DNA of 6,362 nt, taken from Sphingomonadales bacterium UBA6174 (GTDB lineage Bacteria > Pseudomonadota > Alphaproteobacteria > Sphingomonadales > Sphingomonadaceae). Positions 1 through 6,062 of the stretch are shown piece by piece; within the stretch, counting starts at the first letter, position 1; each line of letters opens with the position of its first letter. The stretch lies in assembly GCA_002422945.1 (NCBI GenBank), contig DITW01000014.1, positions 1,378-7,739 of the forward strand. The letters run 5' to 3'. The position numbers were made by a program, and so were the translations under genes. Under the pieces are notes generated by a model. It worked only from the letters and a program-made list of their open reading frames with translations, did not search any database and had not been told where the DNA came from.

Positions 1-866
1 GCGAAGATGATCGGCTTGTCGGCCATGTTCTTGACCATCTCCTGCGTCACCGCGCCCGCGACCGACAGGCCGAGGAACACGTCCGCCCCGCGCATCGCAT
101 CATCGAGTGAACGCGCATCGGTGATGGTCGCATGGGCCGATTTCCACTGGTTCATGCCCTCGGTGCGACCCTGATAGATCACGCCCTTGGAATCGCACAT
201 GATGACCTGATCATTCGGCACGCCCAGTGCCTTGACCAATTCGGTGCAGGCAATCGAGGCCGCGCCCGCGCCATTCACGACGACCTTCAGGTCTTTCATC
301 GAACGGCCCGTCAGATGGACGGCGTTGATAAGACCGGCGGCGGCAATAATCGCGGTGCCATGCTGGTCATCATGCATGACCGGGATGTTCATCCGCTCTT
401 TCAACGCCTGCTCGATATAAAAGCATTCGGGTGCCTTGATGTCTTCAAGGTTGATGCCGCCAAAGGTCGGCTCCATCAGGGCGACGGCGTTGATGAAGGC
501 ATCGGGGTCTTCGGTCGCAAGTTCGATATCAATCGAATCCACATCGGCAAAGCGTTTGAACAGGACCGACTTGCCTTCCATCACCGGCTTGGATGCAAGC
601 GCGCCGAGATTGCCGAGACCGAGGATAGCGGTGCCGTTGGTGATCACCGCGACGAGATTGCCCTTGGCGGTATAATCATAAGCGCGGTCGGGATTGTCGG
701 CGATGGCGCGCACAGGGACAGCAACGCCGGGCGAATAAGCGAGTGACAGATCGCGCTGGGTCGACATCGGCTTGGACGCGATGATCTCGATTTTACCGGG
801 GCGACCATGGCTATGATAGAGAAGGGCCTCGCGTTCAGAAAACTGCACGTTGGAGTCCTTGCTCAT
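1..866 (-). CDS. maeB: NADP-dependent malic enzyme (MaeB type), N-terminal part, cut by window edge
   Basis: This enzyme oxidatively decarboxylates malate to pyruvate with reduction of NAD(P), in the cytoplasm, linking the TCA cycle to pyruvate and NADPH supply. The window holds 288 complete codons from the start; the rest lies beyond the left edge. Visible motifs are SLAYSPGVA (41-49) with the likely catalytic Tyr44, a stretch from YTAKGN (65-70) to GLGNLG (83-88), and KPVMEGKSVLFK (93-104) with a candidate catalytic Lys99. NLEDIKAPE (139-147) supplies probable metal ligands Glu141 and Asp142, and HDDQHG (165-170) probably another. The dinucleotide-binding turn is GAGAAS (199-204), followed by CDSKG (224-228). 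The DSK after the second strand resembles NADP-preferring enzymes, but cofactor choice is inference. Family members of this type are usually about 750 residues with a phosphotransacetylase-like C-terminal domain, which cannot be seen here. The ATG start is supported by GGAG at 875-878, 8 bases upstream. It is transcribed divergently from mutS. Confidence 0.94.
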   Translation of the reverse strand, partial: MSKDSNVQFSEREALLYHSHGRPGKIEIIASKPMSTQRDLSLAYSPGVAVPVRAIADNPDRAYDYTAKGNLVAVITNGTAILGLGNLGALASKPVMEGKSVLFKRFADVDSIDIELATEDPDAFINAVALMEPTFGGINLEDIKAPECFYIEQALKERMNIPVMHDDQHGTAIIAAAGLINAVHLTGRSMKDLKVVVNGAGAASIACTELVKALGVPNDQVIMCDSKGVIYQGRTEGMNQWKSAHATITDARSLDDAMRGADVFLGLSVAGAVTQEMVKNMADKPIIF

Positions 867-874
867 TCTTCTAT

Positions 875-878
875 CTCC
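875..878 (-). promoter_or_regulatory. Shine-Dalgarno sequence of the malic enzyme gene
   Basis: On the minus strand GGAG lies 8 bases before the ATG that ends at 866. This supports that start and shows that this gene is translated from an ordinary leader, unlike mutS across the same intergenic region. Confidence 0.6.
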
Positions 879-1011
879 GCACTATCAGCAATATTAGTCA
901 GTCAATGACATCAGTCGCGCTTTCCCATGCGCTTTCCGAACGCGAACGGCAAGGGCTTCGCAACGGTTTTCCGTATATAAAGCGTGAAATCAACTCAATT
1001 ACGGCGGGGGT

Positions 1012-1040
1012 TTGGCGAAGGCGGGACGTTCGACTATAGC
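1012..1040 (+). promoter_or_regulatory. Probable sigma70-type promoter of mutS, giving a leaderless transcript
   Basis: TTGGCG at 1012-1017 (-35; first three positions of the consensus match) and TATAGC at 1035-1040 (-10; TATA conserved) are separated by exactly 17 bases. Initiation about 7-8 bases after the -10 box would fall at or next to the A of the mutS ATG at 1048. No purine-rich Shine-Dalgarno sequence lies at normal distance before that ATG, which fits a leaderless mRNA. The TTG at 1012 could in principle start a version 12 residues longer, but the MutS family does not need those residues. Confidence 0.55.
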
Positions 1041-1047
1041 AACCGAC

Positions 1048-3681
1048 ATGACCAAGACGGCCATTCCTGCATCCGCCCCGCAAACGCCCATGATGGCGCA
1101 ATATCACACGCTCAAGGCACAGGCGGCAGACTGTCTGCTGTTCTACCGCATGGGCGATTTTTTCGAATTATTCTTCGATGATGCGGTCGCGGCGGCGGCG
1201 TGTCTGGATATTGCGCTGACCAGTCGTGGCGATGGCGTGCCGATGTGCGGCGTCCCAGCGCATAGCGCGGAAGGCTATCTCGCGCGGTTGATCAAGGCCG
1301 GGCATCGCGTCGCCATTGCCGAACAGACGGAAACCCCGGCAGAGGCGAAATTGCGCGGGTCCAAGTCGTTGGTCGCGCGTGCGATTGTGCGGGTGGTGAC
1401 GGCGGGGACGCTGACCGAGGATGCACTACTTGATTCGCGCAGTGCCAATTGGCTGGTCGCGGCCTGTCCGGTCGCGGGGCTATGGGGCGTGGCGGCGGCG
1501 GATATTTCGACCGGGCGGCTGGAATTGATGACGGTCGGTGAACATCTGGTCCCAGCAGAGTTGGCGCGGTTGCAGGCGGCGGAGGTGATCCTGCCTGACC
1601 AAATGGAGCTCGATGCGCTGGAGGGCATTTTATCGGGCGTGGTGCTGACCCGTCAGGATCGCCGTCGTTTCGATAGCCGGGCGGCTGAAGAGACGCTGCT
1701 GCAAATGCACGGGGTGGCGACGCTCGATGGCTTTGGCCAGTTTGATCGGCCCGCATTGGCGGCGGCGGGCGGGCTGCTCGCGTATCTTGATCGGGCAGGC
1801 CAAGGGCGTTTGCCATGGCTTGCGCCGCCATCCAGCCGTCAGGCGCATGATCGCATGTTGATCGACGCGGCGACGCGTGAAAGTCTGGAACTAGTGCGCT
1901 CCAGCACGGGCGAACGGCGCGGTAGCCTGTTGGACGCGATTGATTTCACCGTGACCGGCGCGGGCGCGCGGCAGTTGCAGGCGGATGTGTCGGCCCCGTT
2001 GATGCAGCAAGGCGAGATTGACGCGCGGCTGGACCTTGTTGGATGGTTTGTCGAGGATTCACTGATCCGCGCCGAATTGCGCGGGGCTTTGCGGTCCATG
2101 CCGGATATGGGCCGGGCGGCGGGCAGGTTGGCGGCAGGCCGGGGCGGGCCGCGCGACCTTGCCCAGATTCGCGATGGGCTGGACTTGGCTATGCGGCTGC
2201 ATGGTCGGTTGAGCGCATCGCGCGACCTGCCATTGCCCCCTTTGTTGGCCGGATTATTGCCCAGCCTTATCGGCCATGGTGCACTGATCGACCTGTTGGC
2301 GCGGGCCTTGGTGGCCGAGCCGCCATTGGATGCAGCGCATGGCGGCTATATTGAAGAGGGTTATGACCCGGCGCTTGATGCGCTGCGGAGCGCAGCCAGC
2401 GACGGACGCCGCGCGATTGCGGTGCTGGAGCAACAATATCGTGACCGCACCGGCATATCCGCGCTGAAAATCCGCCATAATAATGTCCTTGGCTATCATA
2501 TTGAAGTATCAGCCAAGAACGCCGATCCGTTGATGGCTGCGGATAGCGGCTTCACCCATCGTCAGACCTTGGCCGGGGTAGTCCGTTTCAATGCGCCTGA
2601 ATTGCATGAAGAGGCGATGCGCGTCGTGCAAAGTGGTTCCCATGCGGTGTCGGCAGAGGCGGCACATCTGGAGGAACTGACTGAACGCGCTTTGAGCCGC
2701 GCGGCGTTGATTGCGGCAACGGCGGATGCGCTTGCCCGGCTAGATGTCGCATCGGGGCTGGCGGAAGGGGCGGCACAGGGTGGTTGGTGTCGGCCAATGA
2801 TGACGCAGGCACCAATTTTCACGGTCGAGGCCGGGCGGCATCCGGTGGTCGAACGCGCCATCGCGCAATCGGGCGCACGCTTTGTCGCCAATGATGTGGC
2901 CTTGGGCGATCCATCGCGGCTGTGGCTGGTGACGGGGCCGAACATGGGCGGTAAATCGACCTTTCTTCGCCAGAATGCGCTGATCGCCGTGTTGGCGCAG
3001 GCAGGCAGTTTCGTGCCTGCCCAATCGGCGCATCTGGGGGTGGTGGATCGGCTGTTCTCCCGCGTGGGCGCGTCGGATAATCTCGCCAAGGGGCGGTCGA
3101 CCTTCATGGTCGAGATGGTCGAAACCGCCGCCATTCTCTCGCAAGCGACACCGCAGAGCCTCGTTATTCTCGATGAGGTCGGGCGCGGCACATCGACCTA
3201 TGACGGGCTGGCGATTGCATGGGCGGTGGTCGAGGCGGTGCATGAGGTCAATCGCGCGCGCTGCCTGTTCGCCACCCATTATCATGAACTGACCCGGCTG
3301 GCGGAAACGCTGGATAGCCTGTCGCTCCATCATGTGCGGGCGCGCGAGCATAAGGGCGATCTCGTCTTGCTGCATGAACTGGCTGATGGCCCGGCGGATC
3401 GGAGCTATGGTCTGGCGGTCGCGCGCTTGGCGGGCCTGCCTGCCCCGGTGGTGGCGCGGGCGAAATCGGTGCTGGCGAAGCTGGAGGCGGGGCGCGCGGC
3501 GACCGGTGGGCTGGCGGCGGGACTGGATGATCTGCCCTTGTTCGCCGCATTGGTGACGCCCGAGCCAGAGGAAAGCGATCCGTTGCGGTCGTTGCTCGAA
3601 GAAGTGTCGCCGGATCAGCTCAGCCCGCGTGAGGCGCTGGACCTGATTTATCAGTTAAAGGCGGCGCATCAGAGAGGCTAG
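1048..3681 (+). CDS. mutS: DNA mismatch repair protein MutS
   Basis: MutS binds mismatches and small loops in newly replicated DNA and, as an ATP-dependent sliding clamp, recruits MutL. The protein has 877 residues, a normal family length. The mismatch-binding domain begins with TPMMAQY (13-19) and GDFFELF (36-42); Phe38 and Glu40 form the F-x-E mismatch-reading motif, here FFE rather than the more familiar FYE. The core and clamp domains include ALKIRHNN (472-479) followed by GYHIEV. The ATPase domain has Walker A GPNMGGKST (630-638), Walker B ending in Asp709-Glu710, the GRGTSTYDG signature (712-720) and FATHYHEL (741-748) with the H-loop His744. DDLPLF (827-832) resembles a beta-clamp-binding peptide. 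The C-terminus SPREALDLIYQLK (859-871) is the usual oligomerisation helix. ATG 1048 is chosen because the N-terminus then matches the family. An in-frame TTG at 1012 would add 12 unneeded residues and coincides with the -35 box. The gene is convergent with the J-domain gene. Confidence 0.98.
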   Translation: MTKTAIPASAPQTPMMAQYHTLKAQAADCLLFYRMGDFFELFFDDAVAAAACLDIALTSRGDGVPMCGVPAHSAEGYLARLIKAGHRVAIAEQTETPAEAKLRGSKSLVARAIVRVVTAGTLTEDALLDSRSANWLVAACPVAGLWGVAAADISTGRLELMTVGEHLVPAELARLQAAEVILPDQMELDALEGILSGVVLTRQDRRRFDSRAAEETLLQMHGVATLDGFGQFDRPALAAAGGLLAYLDRAGQGRLPWLAPPSSRQAHDRMLIDAATRESLELVRSSTGERRGSLLDAIDFTVTGAGARQLQADVSAPLMQQGEIDARLDLVGWFVEDSLIRAELRGALRSMPDMGRAAGRLAAGRGGPRDLAQIRDGLDLAMRLHGRLSASRDLPLPPLLAGLLPSLIGHGALIDLLARALVAEPPLDAAHGGYIEEGYDPALDALRSAASDGRRAIAVLEQQYRDRTGISALKIRHNNVLGYHIEVSAKNADPLMAADSGFTHRQTLAGVVRFNAPELHEEAMRVVQSGSHAVSAEAAHLEELTERALSRAALIAATADALARLDVASGLAEGAAQGGWCRPMMTQAPIFTVEAGRHPVVERAIAQSGARFVANDVALGDPSRLWLVTGPNMGGKSTFLRQNALIAVLAQAGSFVPAQSAHLGVVDRLFSRVGASDNLAKGRSTFMVEMVETAAILSQATPQSLVILDEVGRGTSTYDGLAIAWAVVEAVHEVNRARCLFATHYHELTRLAETLDSLSLHHVRAREHKGDLVLLHELADGPADRSYGLAVARLAGLPAPVVARAKSVLAKLEAGRAATGGLAAGLDDLPLFAALVTPEPEESDPLRSLLEEVSPDQLSPREALDLIYQLKAAHQRG

Positions 3682-3684
3682 GAT

Positions 3685-4251
3685 TCAGTCGCCCTCGAAA
3701 TCCTCGGGCATCAAATTGTTCATCGCCTCGCGCCGTTCTTCGGCCACGCGAAGCACATCATAAGCGGCCTGTGCCTGTTGGAATTTCAGCGACGCCGCCG
3801 GGTCATTGGGGGCGACATCCGGATGGCACAGTTTCGCGATCCGTCGCCATGATAGCTTCGCCTCTTCAAAAGTGGAATCGCTCGACAGTTCGAGAATTTC
3901 GAGCGCGATCATCTCGTCGCGCGAACGGCTGCCATCGCCGGAGCCGCCCCAGCCATAGAATTTCGATTCCCCATAGGCATTGGCATCGCGGCGTTCCTGC
4001 GCCTCCCGTTCGGCGGCTTCTTCCGGGGTCAGGCCCTGAAAATAATCCCAATTGCGATTATATTCGGCAGCATGGGGTTCGCAGAAATACCAGCGCGCCG
4101 GATTGTTGGGCGCTTTGGGGGCAGGGCAATCGCCACGCGATCCGCACCCATAACGGTCGCACATGCGGACCTTCGTCGCGCCTCGCTCACTGCCATAGCT
4201 GCGCCAGCGGGGGAAGCCCCAGTCATCGCTTCGAGTTGGTTTACGCGCCAT
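3685..4251 (-). CDS. J-domain (DnaJ-like) protein with N-terminal Cys/His cluster
   Basis: This 188-residue protein has a J domain at its C-terminal end rather than at the front as in DnaJ. LEILELSSDSTFEEAKLSWR (117-136) followed by the HPD tripeptide (143-145) and QAAYDVL (161-167) match J-domain helices I-III. HPD is the motif that stimulates Hsp70 (DnaK) ATPase, so a specialised co-chaperone role is likely. Its client is unknown. The N-terminal half opens with WGFPRW (11-16) and holds Cys31, Cys36, Cys42, Cys57 and His60, then an acidic and charged linker with TPEEAAERE (75-83). Similar proteins with an aromatic-rich WxFC..H....N..W..F stretch occur widely in alphaproteobacteria. Metal binding by the cluster is inference. 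No signal peptide or membrane segment is visible, so it is probably cytoplasmic. Its stop lies 3 bases from the mutS stop on the other strand. It follows luxR on the same strand after 83 bases. No clear Shine-Dalgarno sequence precedes the ATG. Confidence 0.85.
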   Translation of the reverse strand: MARKPTRSDDWGFPRWRSYGSERGATKVRMCDRYGCGSRGDCPAPKAPNNPARWYFCEPHAAEYNRNWDYFQGLTPEEAAEREAQERRDANAYGESKFYGWGGSGDGSRSRDEMIALEILELSSDSTFEEAKLSWRRIAKLCHPDVAPNDPAASLKFQQAQAAYDVLRVAEERREAMNNLMPEDFEGD

Positions 4252-4334
4252 GACCGCGCCAATAATGCATTTGCGTATATGAAGGGAAGGCCATTATCAT
4301 CTTCCTGTCATATTCGCGTCCAAATGCTTCCTTT
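4252..4334. other. Spacer between luxR-type gene and J-domain gene, with inverted repeats
   Basis: GCATTTG (4267-4273) and CAAATGC (4321-4327) form a perfect 7-base inverted repeat around 47 bases. Inside it, GGAAG (4285-4289) and CTTCC (4301-4305) can form a second short stem. No T-tract follows on the minus strand, so a factor-independent terminator after luxR is not supported. CATTAT on the minus strand (4262-4267) is a possible -10 for the J-domain gene, but no good -35 accompanies it. Whether the two genes are co-transcribed is open. Confidence 0.4.
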
Positions 4335-5081
4335 TCACAACAGGTCGGCCAGTTCGAGATGTCCGTCAAATACCGCGCGGATGAGCAATTGCACCCGACG
4401 GTCGACCTGATAGGTGCGCCTTGCGTTATCGATATATTCAGTGACTGTATCTTCTTTCAGGCCCAATATGCGGGCGATTTCCCAGTCCGATTTGCCGCGC
4501 CCGACCAACAGGATGCAATCGAGCTGGCGTTGGGTAAGGGCGCAGCGGCGGCGTTCGGCCAGTCGTTCTTCCTGCAGGATGCGGCGACCGGCCTCAAACG
4601 CATAGCTGCCGATCAGATGCGCGACAGGCAATGCCTTGACCGGTATCGCGCGACCGGTGCGCACGGCGAAATTGCATGAGCCATTGACCTCGCCCGGGAT
4701 ATGGGCGGGAATGGTAAAGCCATTGCCCAAGCCCTCGCGCGCGGCGGCATCCAATATGCTGCGATGGCGACTGTTGACGGTGATGAATCGATCAATCTCA
4801 TCCCAGCGAAAGCCGGTCAGGCTATTCTGGCTGGCCAGCAGGATCGGATCGTCCTTGAACATTTTCCGACGCACGAACAGATCGGCCCAGCAATCGGGAT
4901 AGTTTTGCAGCCAGATCGCGCCGCCCGCCTTGCGTTCGACATCGACATGCTGAATCAGCGCGTAATTATCGAACCCCATGTCGAAACATGCGGCCTCCAT
5001 CAGGCTGTTCAGGGTATCGAGAGTATTGGCGCTACGACTGCTATCGATGAATTTTTGCGCATAGCTGAAACTTGTTCCCAC
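4335..5081 (-). CDS. LuxR-family regulator with autoinducer-binding domain and HTH
   Basis: This is a 248-residue transcription factor of the acyl-homoserine-lactone receptor type. Residues about 20-165 form the ligand domain and about 180-242 the LuxR helix-turn-helix. Taking TraR numbering from memory, all the hallmark positions line up with a constant offset of 8 and no gap. Trp65 corresponds to Trp57, Asp78-Pro79 to Asp70-Pro71, Trp93 to Trp85, Gly121 to Gly113, and Gly196 to Gly188. Three hallmark positions differ: Phe69 replaces Tyr61, Gln186 replaces Glu178 and Ile190 replaces Leu182. The HTH contains GKSDWEIARILGLKEDTVTE (196-215). It probably binds an acyl-homoserine lactone or related signal and controls transcription. 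No luxI-type synthase is visible in the window, so it may be a solo or paired with a distant gene. The start is GTG, supported by a strong Shine-Dalgarno sequence. It lies upstream of the J-domain gene and is divergent from the amidohydrolase gene. Confidence 0.9.
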   Translation of the reverse strand: MGTSFSYAQKFIDSSRSANTLDTLNSLMEAACFDMGFDNYALIQHVDVERKAGGAIWLQNYPDCWADLFVRRKMFKDDPILLASQNSLTGFRWDEIDRFITVNSRHRSILDAAAREGLGNGFTIPAHIPGEVNGSCNFAVRTGRAIPVKALPVAHLIGSYAFEAGRRILQEERLAERRRCALTQRQLDCILLVGRGKSDWEIARILGLKEDTVTEYIDNARRTYQVDRRVQLLIRAVFDGHLELADLL

Positions 5082-5088
5082 CCGGCGT

Positions 5089-5096
5089 CCCCTCCT
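5089..5096 (-). promoter_or_regulatory. Strong Shine-Dalgarno sequence fixing the GTG start of the luxR-type gene
   Basis: On the minus strand AGGAGGGG is almost fully complementary to the 3' end of 16S rRNA. It ends 7 bases before the GTG at 5079-5081. It decides the start in the absence of an ATG and is the strongest ribosome-binding site in the window. Confidence 0.75.
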
Positions 5097-5305
5097 TTTC
5101 GTGAACGACCGAATTCAGGAAAGCCGATGTGCATAATTTTATACGCAATGCAGATACAACAAACGGACTCACTGATTCGTGCGACAAAGATGCGCCATAA
5201 TGGTGATTTATCAAGCATTTCCTTTATGAATTTCAATAATCGCCACCGGGCAGGTCATGCTGCTGGCGCACAATGGCGGATTTGGCGCGTATCGGAAAAT
5301 CGGGC

Positions 5306-5334
5306 ATGACAGCTTTGGATGTACGAACTAAAGT
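5306..5334 (+). promoter_or_regulatory. Possible sigma70-type promoter of the amidohydrolase gene, leaderless arrangement
   Basis: ATGACA at 5306-5311 matches the -35 consensus at five of six positions. TAAAGT at 5329-5334 matches the -10 at four of six, and the spacer is exactly 17 bases. The ATG at 5342 begins 8 positions after the last base of the -10 box, the same geometry as at mutS. No Shine-Dalgarno sequence precedes the ATG. Confidence is lower than for mutS because the -10 box is weaker. Confidence 0.42.
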
Positions 5335-5341
5335 CTGACGC

Positions 5342-6025
5342 ATGATTTTCGTTGCCGATCACGCCTCCCGCCACATCCCCGATGATATTGATCTAGGCGT
5401 GCCGCATGCGGCGCTGGATACGCATATCGCATGGGATATTGGCGTGGCCGAATTGGCGACCGCGCTCGCCGATGCGTTTGAGGCACCGGCGCATCTCGGC
5501 CATGTGTCGCGGCTGGTGATCGACCTTAATCGCGAGGAAGACGCGCCGGGGTTGATCCCGGCGGTTTCGGATGGGGTGCATATCGCAGGCAATATCGATC
5601 TGACACCCGCTGAACGGCAGGCGCGATTGGCGCGTTATTGGGCGCCTTACCACGAAAGCCTTGCCATATTGATTGATGAAATCCGCCCCCGTTTGCTCGT
5701 GTCGGTGCATAGTTTTACCCCCCAATTGGCGACAAAGCCCGATGAGGCACGGCCATGGGAAATCGGGGTGCTGTATAATGAAGATGATCGCGCGGCGCGG
5801 ATTGCCATACCCTTGCTGGAACAGGCAGGGGTGATGACCGGGGATCAACTACCCTATTCGGGGAAATTGCTGAATTCGACCATGAACCGTCATGGCGAGG
5901 GCAATAATATCCCCTATCTCGGGCTGGAAATACGCCAAGACCTGTTGGCCGATGCGGCGGGCATCAAGCGCATGTCGCAATTGCTGTTGCCTGTCATTCG
6001 CCAGTTCCACGACCGGTTGGGCTAG
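5342..6025 (+). CDS. N-formylglutamate amidohydrolase family protein
   Basis: The 227-residue protein belongs to the N-formylglutamate amidohydrolase family (PF05013). Its founding reaction is hydrolysis of N-formylglutamate to formate and glutamate, the last step of one histidine-degradation route. Motifs in order are DHAS (6-9), HIAWDIG (28-34), SRLVIDLNR (56-64), SDG (76-78), PYH (102-104), HSFTP (123-127), RPWEIGVLYN (137-146), PYSG (171-174), His184 and LEIRQD (195-200). His7, His123 and nearby acidic residues are plausible metal ligands by analogy with related metallohydrolases. No hut genes lie nearby, so the true substrate may differ. The start is constrained: an in-frame TGA at 5336-5338 lies two codons upstream, so the protein begins only five residues before DHAS. 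This is shorter at the N-terminus than I would expect for the family. It is divergent from luxR and convergent with ilvD. No signal peptide is visible. Confidence 0.88.
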   Translation: MIFVADHASRHIPDDIDLGVPHAALDTHIAWDIGVAELATALADAFEAPAHLGHVSRLVIDLNREEDAPGLIPAVSDGVHIAGNIDLTPAERQARLARYWAPYHESLAILIDEIRPRLLVSVHSFTPQLATKPDEARPWEIGVLYNEDDRAARIAIPLLEQAGVMTGDQLPYSGKLLNSTMNRHGEGNNIPYLGLEIRQDLLADAAGIKRMSQLLLPVIRQFHDRLG

Positions 6026-6057
6026 ATCGCCGAACCATCAAGATCCGGCGATCTTGA
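6024..6057. terminator. Overlapping alternative hairpins between two convergent genes, possible bidirectional terminator
   Basis: Two perfect stems share bases here. Stem A pairs AGATCGCCG (6024-6032) with CGGCGATCT (6046-6054), 9 base pairs around a 13-base loop. Stem B pairs TCAAGATC (6038-6045) with GATCTTGA (6050-6057), 8 base pairs around the tetraloop CGGC. They cannot form together. The position between the stop codons of convergent genes suits a bidirectional terminator. There is no T-tract directly after either stem; the nearest on the plus strand is TTATTTT at 6063-6069. Factor-independent termination is therefore uncertain. Confidence 0.45.
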
Positions 6058-6062
6058 ACCGC

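Larger units (their letters stand above)
867..1047. other. Divergent intergenic region between malic enzyme and mutS
   Basis: This region must hold the promoters of both flanking genes. An AT-rich patch lies at 974-982 (TATATAAAG), and on the minus strand a TTGACT hexamer occurs at 900-905. Neither has a well-spaced partner hexamer, so I do not call a malic enzyme promoter. Short dyads are present: GTCA-A-TGAC at 901-909 and ACGG-TTTT-CCGT at 963-974. The convincing mutS promoter lies at the right end and is listed separately. No small gene is supported here. Confidence 0.5.
5082..5341. other. Divergent regulatory region between luxR-type gene and amidohydrolase gene
   Basis: At 260 bases this is the longest gene-free stretch, and by eye it is AT-richer than the genes, most clearly at 5131-5240. 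On the minus strand TAAAAT (5136-5141) is a good -10 candidate for luxR, but the best upstream hexamer (TTTGTT or TTGTTG near 5157-5163) is poor. Three short perfect dyads follow one another: CCAT-A-ATGG (5195-5203), TGAT-TT-ATCA (5204-5213) and TGAA-T-TTCA (5227-5235). I see no canonical 18-20 base lux box. A minus-strand reading frame crosses this region into luxR in another frame but has no recognisable features. Confidence 0.45.

Noticed and set aside
132..746. Long open frame of 204 codons on the plus strand, opposite the malic enzyme gene
   Set aside because: The opposite strand encodes a clear malic enzyme with family motifs throughout. The antisense frame has no recognisable domain and follows from codon bias.
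900..979. Promoter of the malic enzyme gene built from TTGACT (900-905) or TATATA (974-979)
   Set aside because: Neither hexamer has a partner at 16-18 bases, so any pairing would be forced.
1012..1047. A 12-residue longer MutS starting at TTG 1012
   Set aside because: The extra residues are not needed by the family. The TTG coincides with the -35 hexamer, so transcripts starting at 1047-1048 would lack it.
2562..3375. Two open frames of about 210 codons antisense to the mutS ATPase region
   Set aside because: MutS motifs are continuous and intact on the plus strand here. The antisense frames are low-complexity, arginine- and proline-rich shadows.
5009..5236. Possible small gene of 75 codons on the minus strand, overlapping the start of luxR
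   Set aside because: It starts at TTG without a well-placed ribosome-binding site, runs into luxR in another frame, and has no recognisable motif.
5131..5270. Candidate lux box in the luxR upstream region
   Set aside because: GCAT/ATGC at 5131-5151 and GCAG/CTGC at 5252-5265 have only 4-base arms and do not match the usual 18-20 base dyad.
4701..5309. Open frame of 202 codons on the plus strand, opposite luxR
   Set aside because: It is antisense to a well-supported LuxR-family gene and shows no domain.
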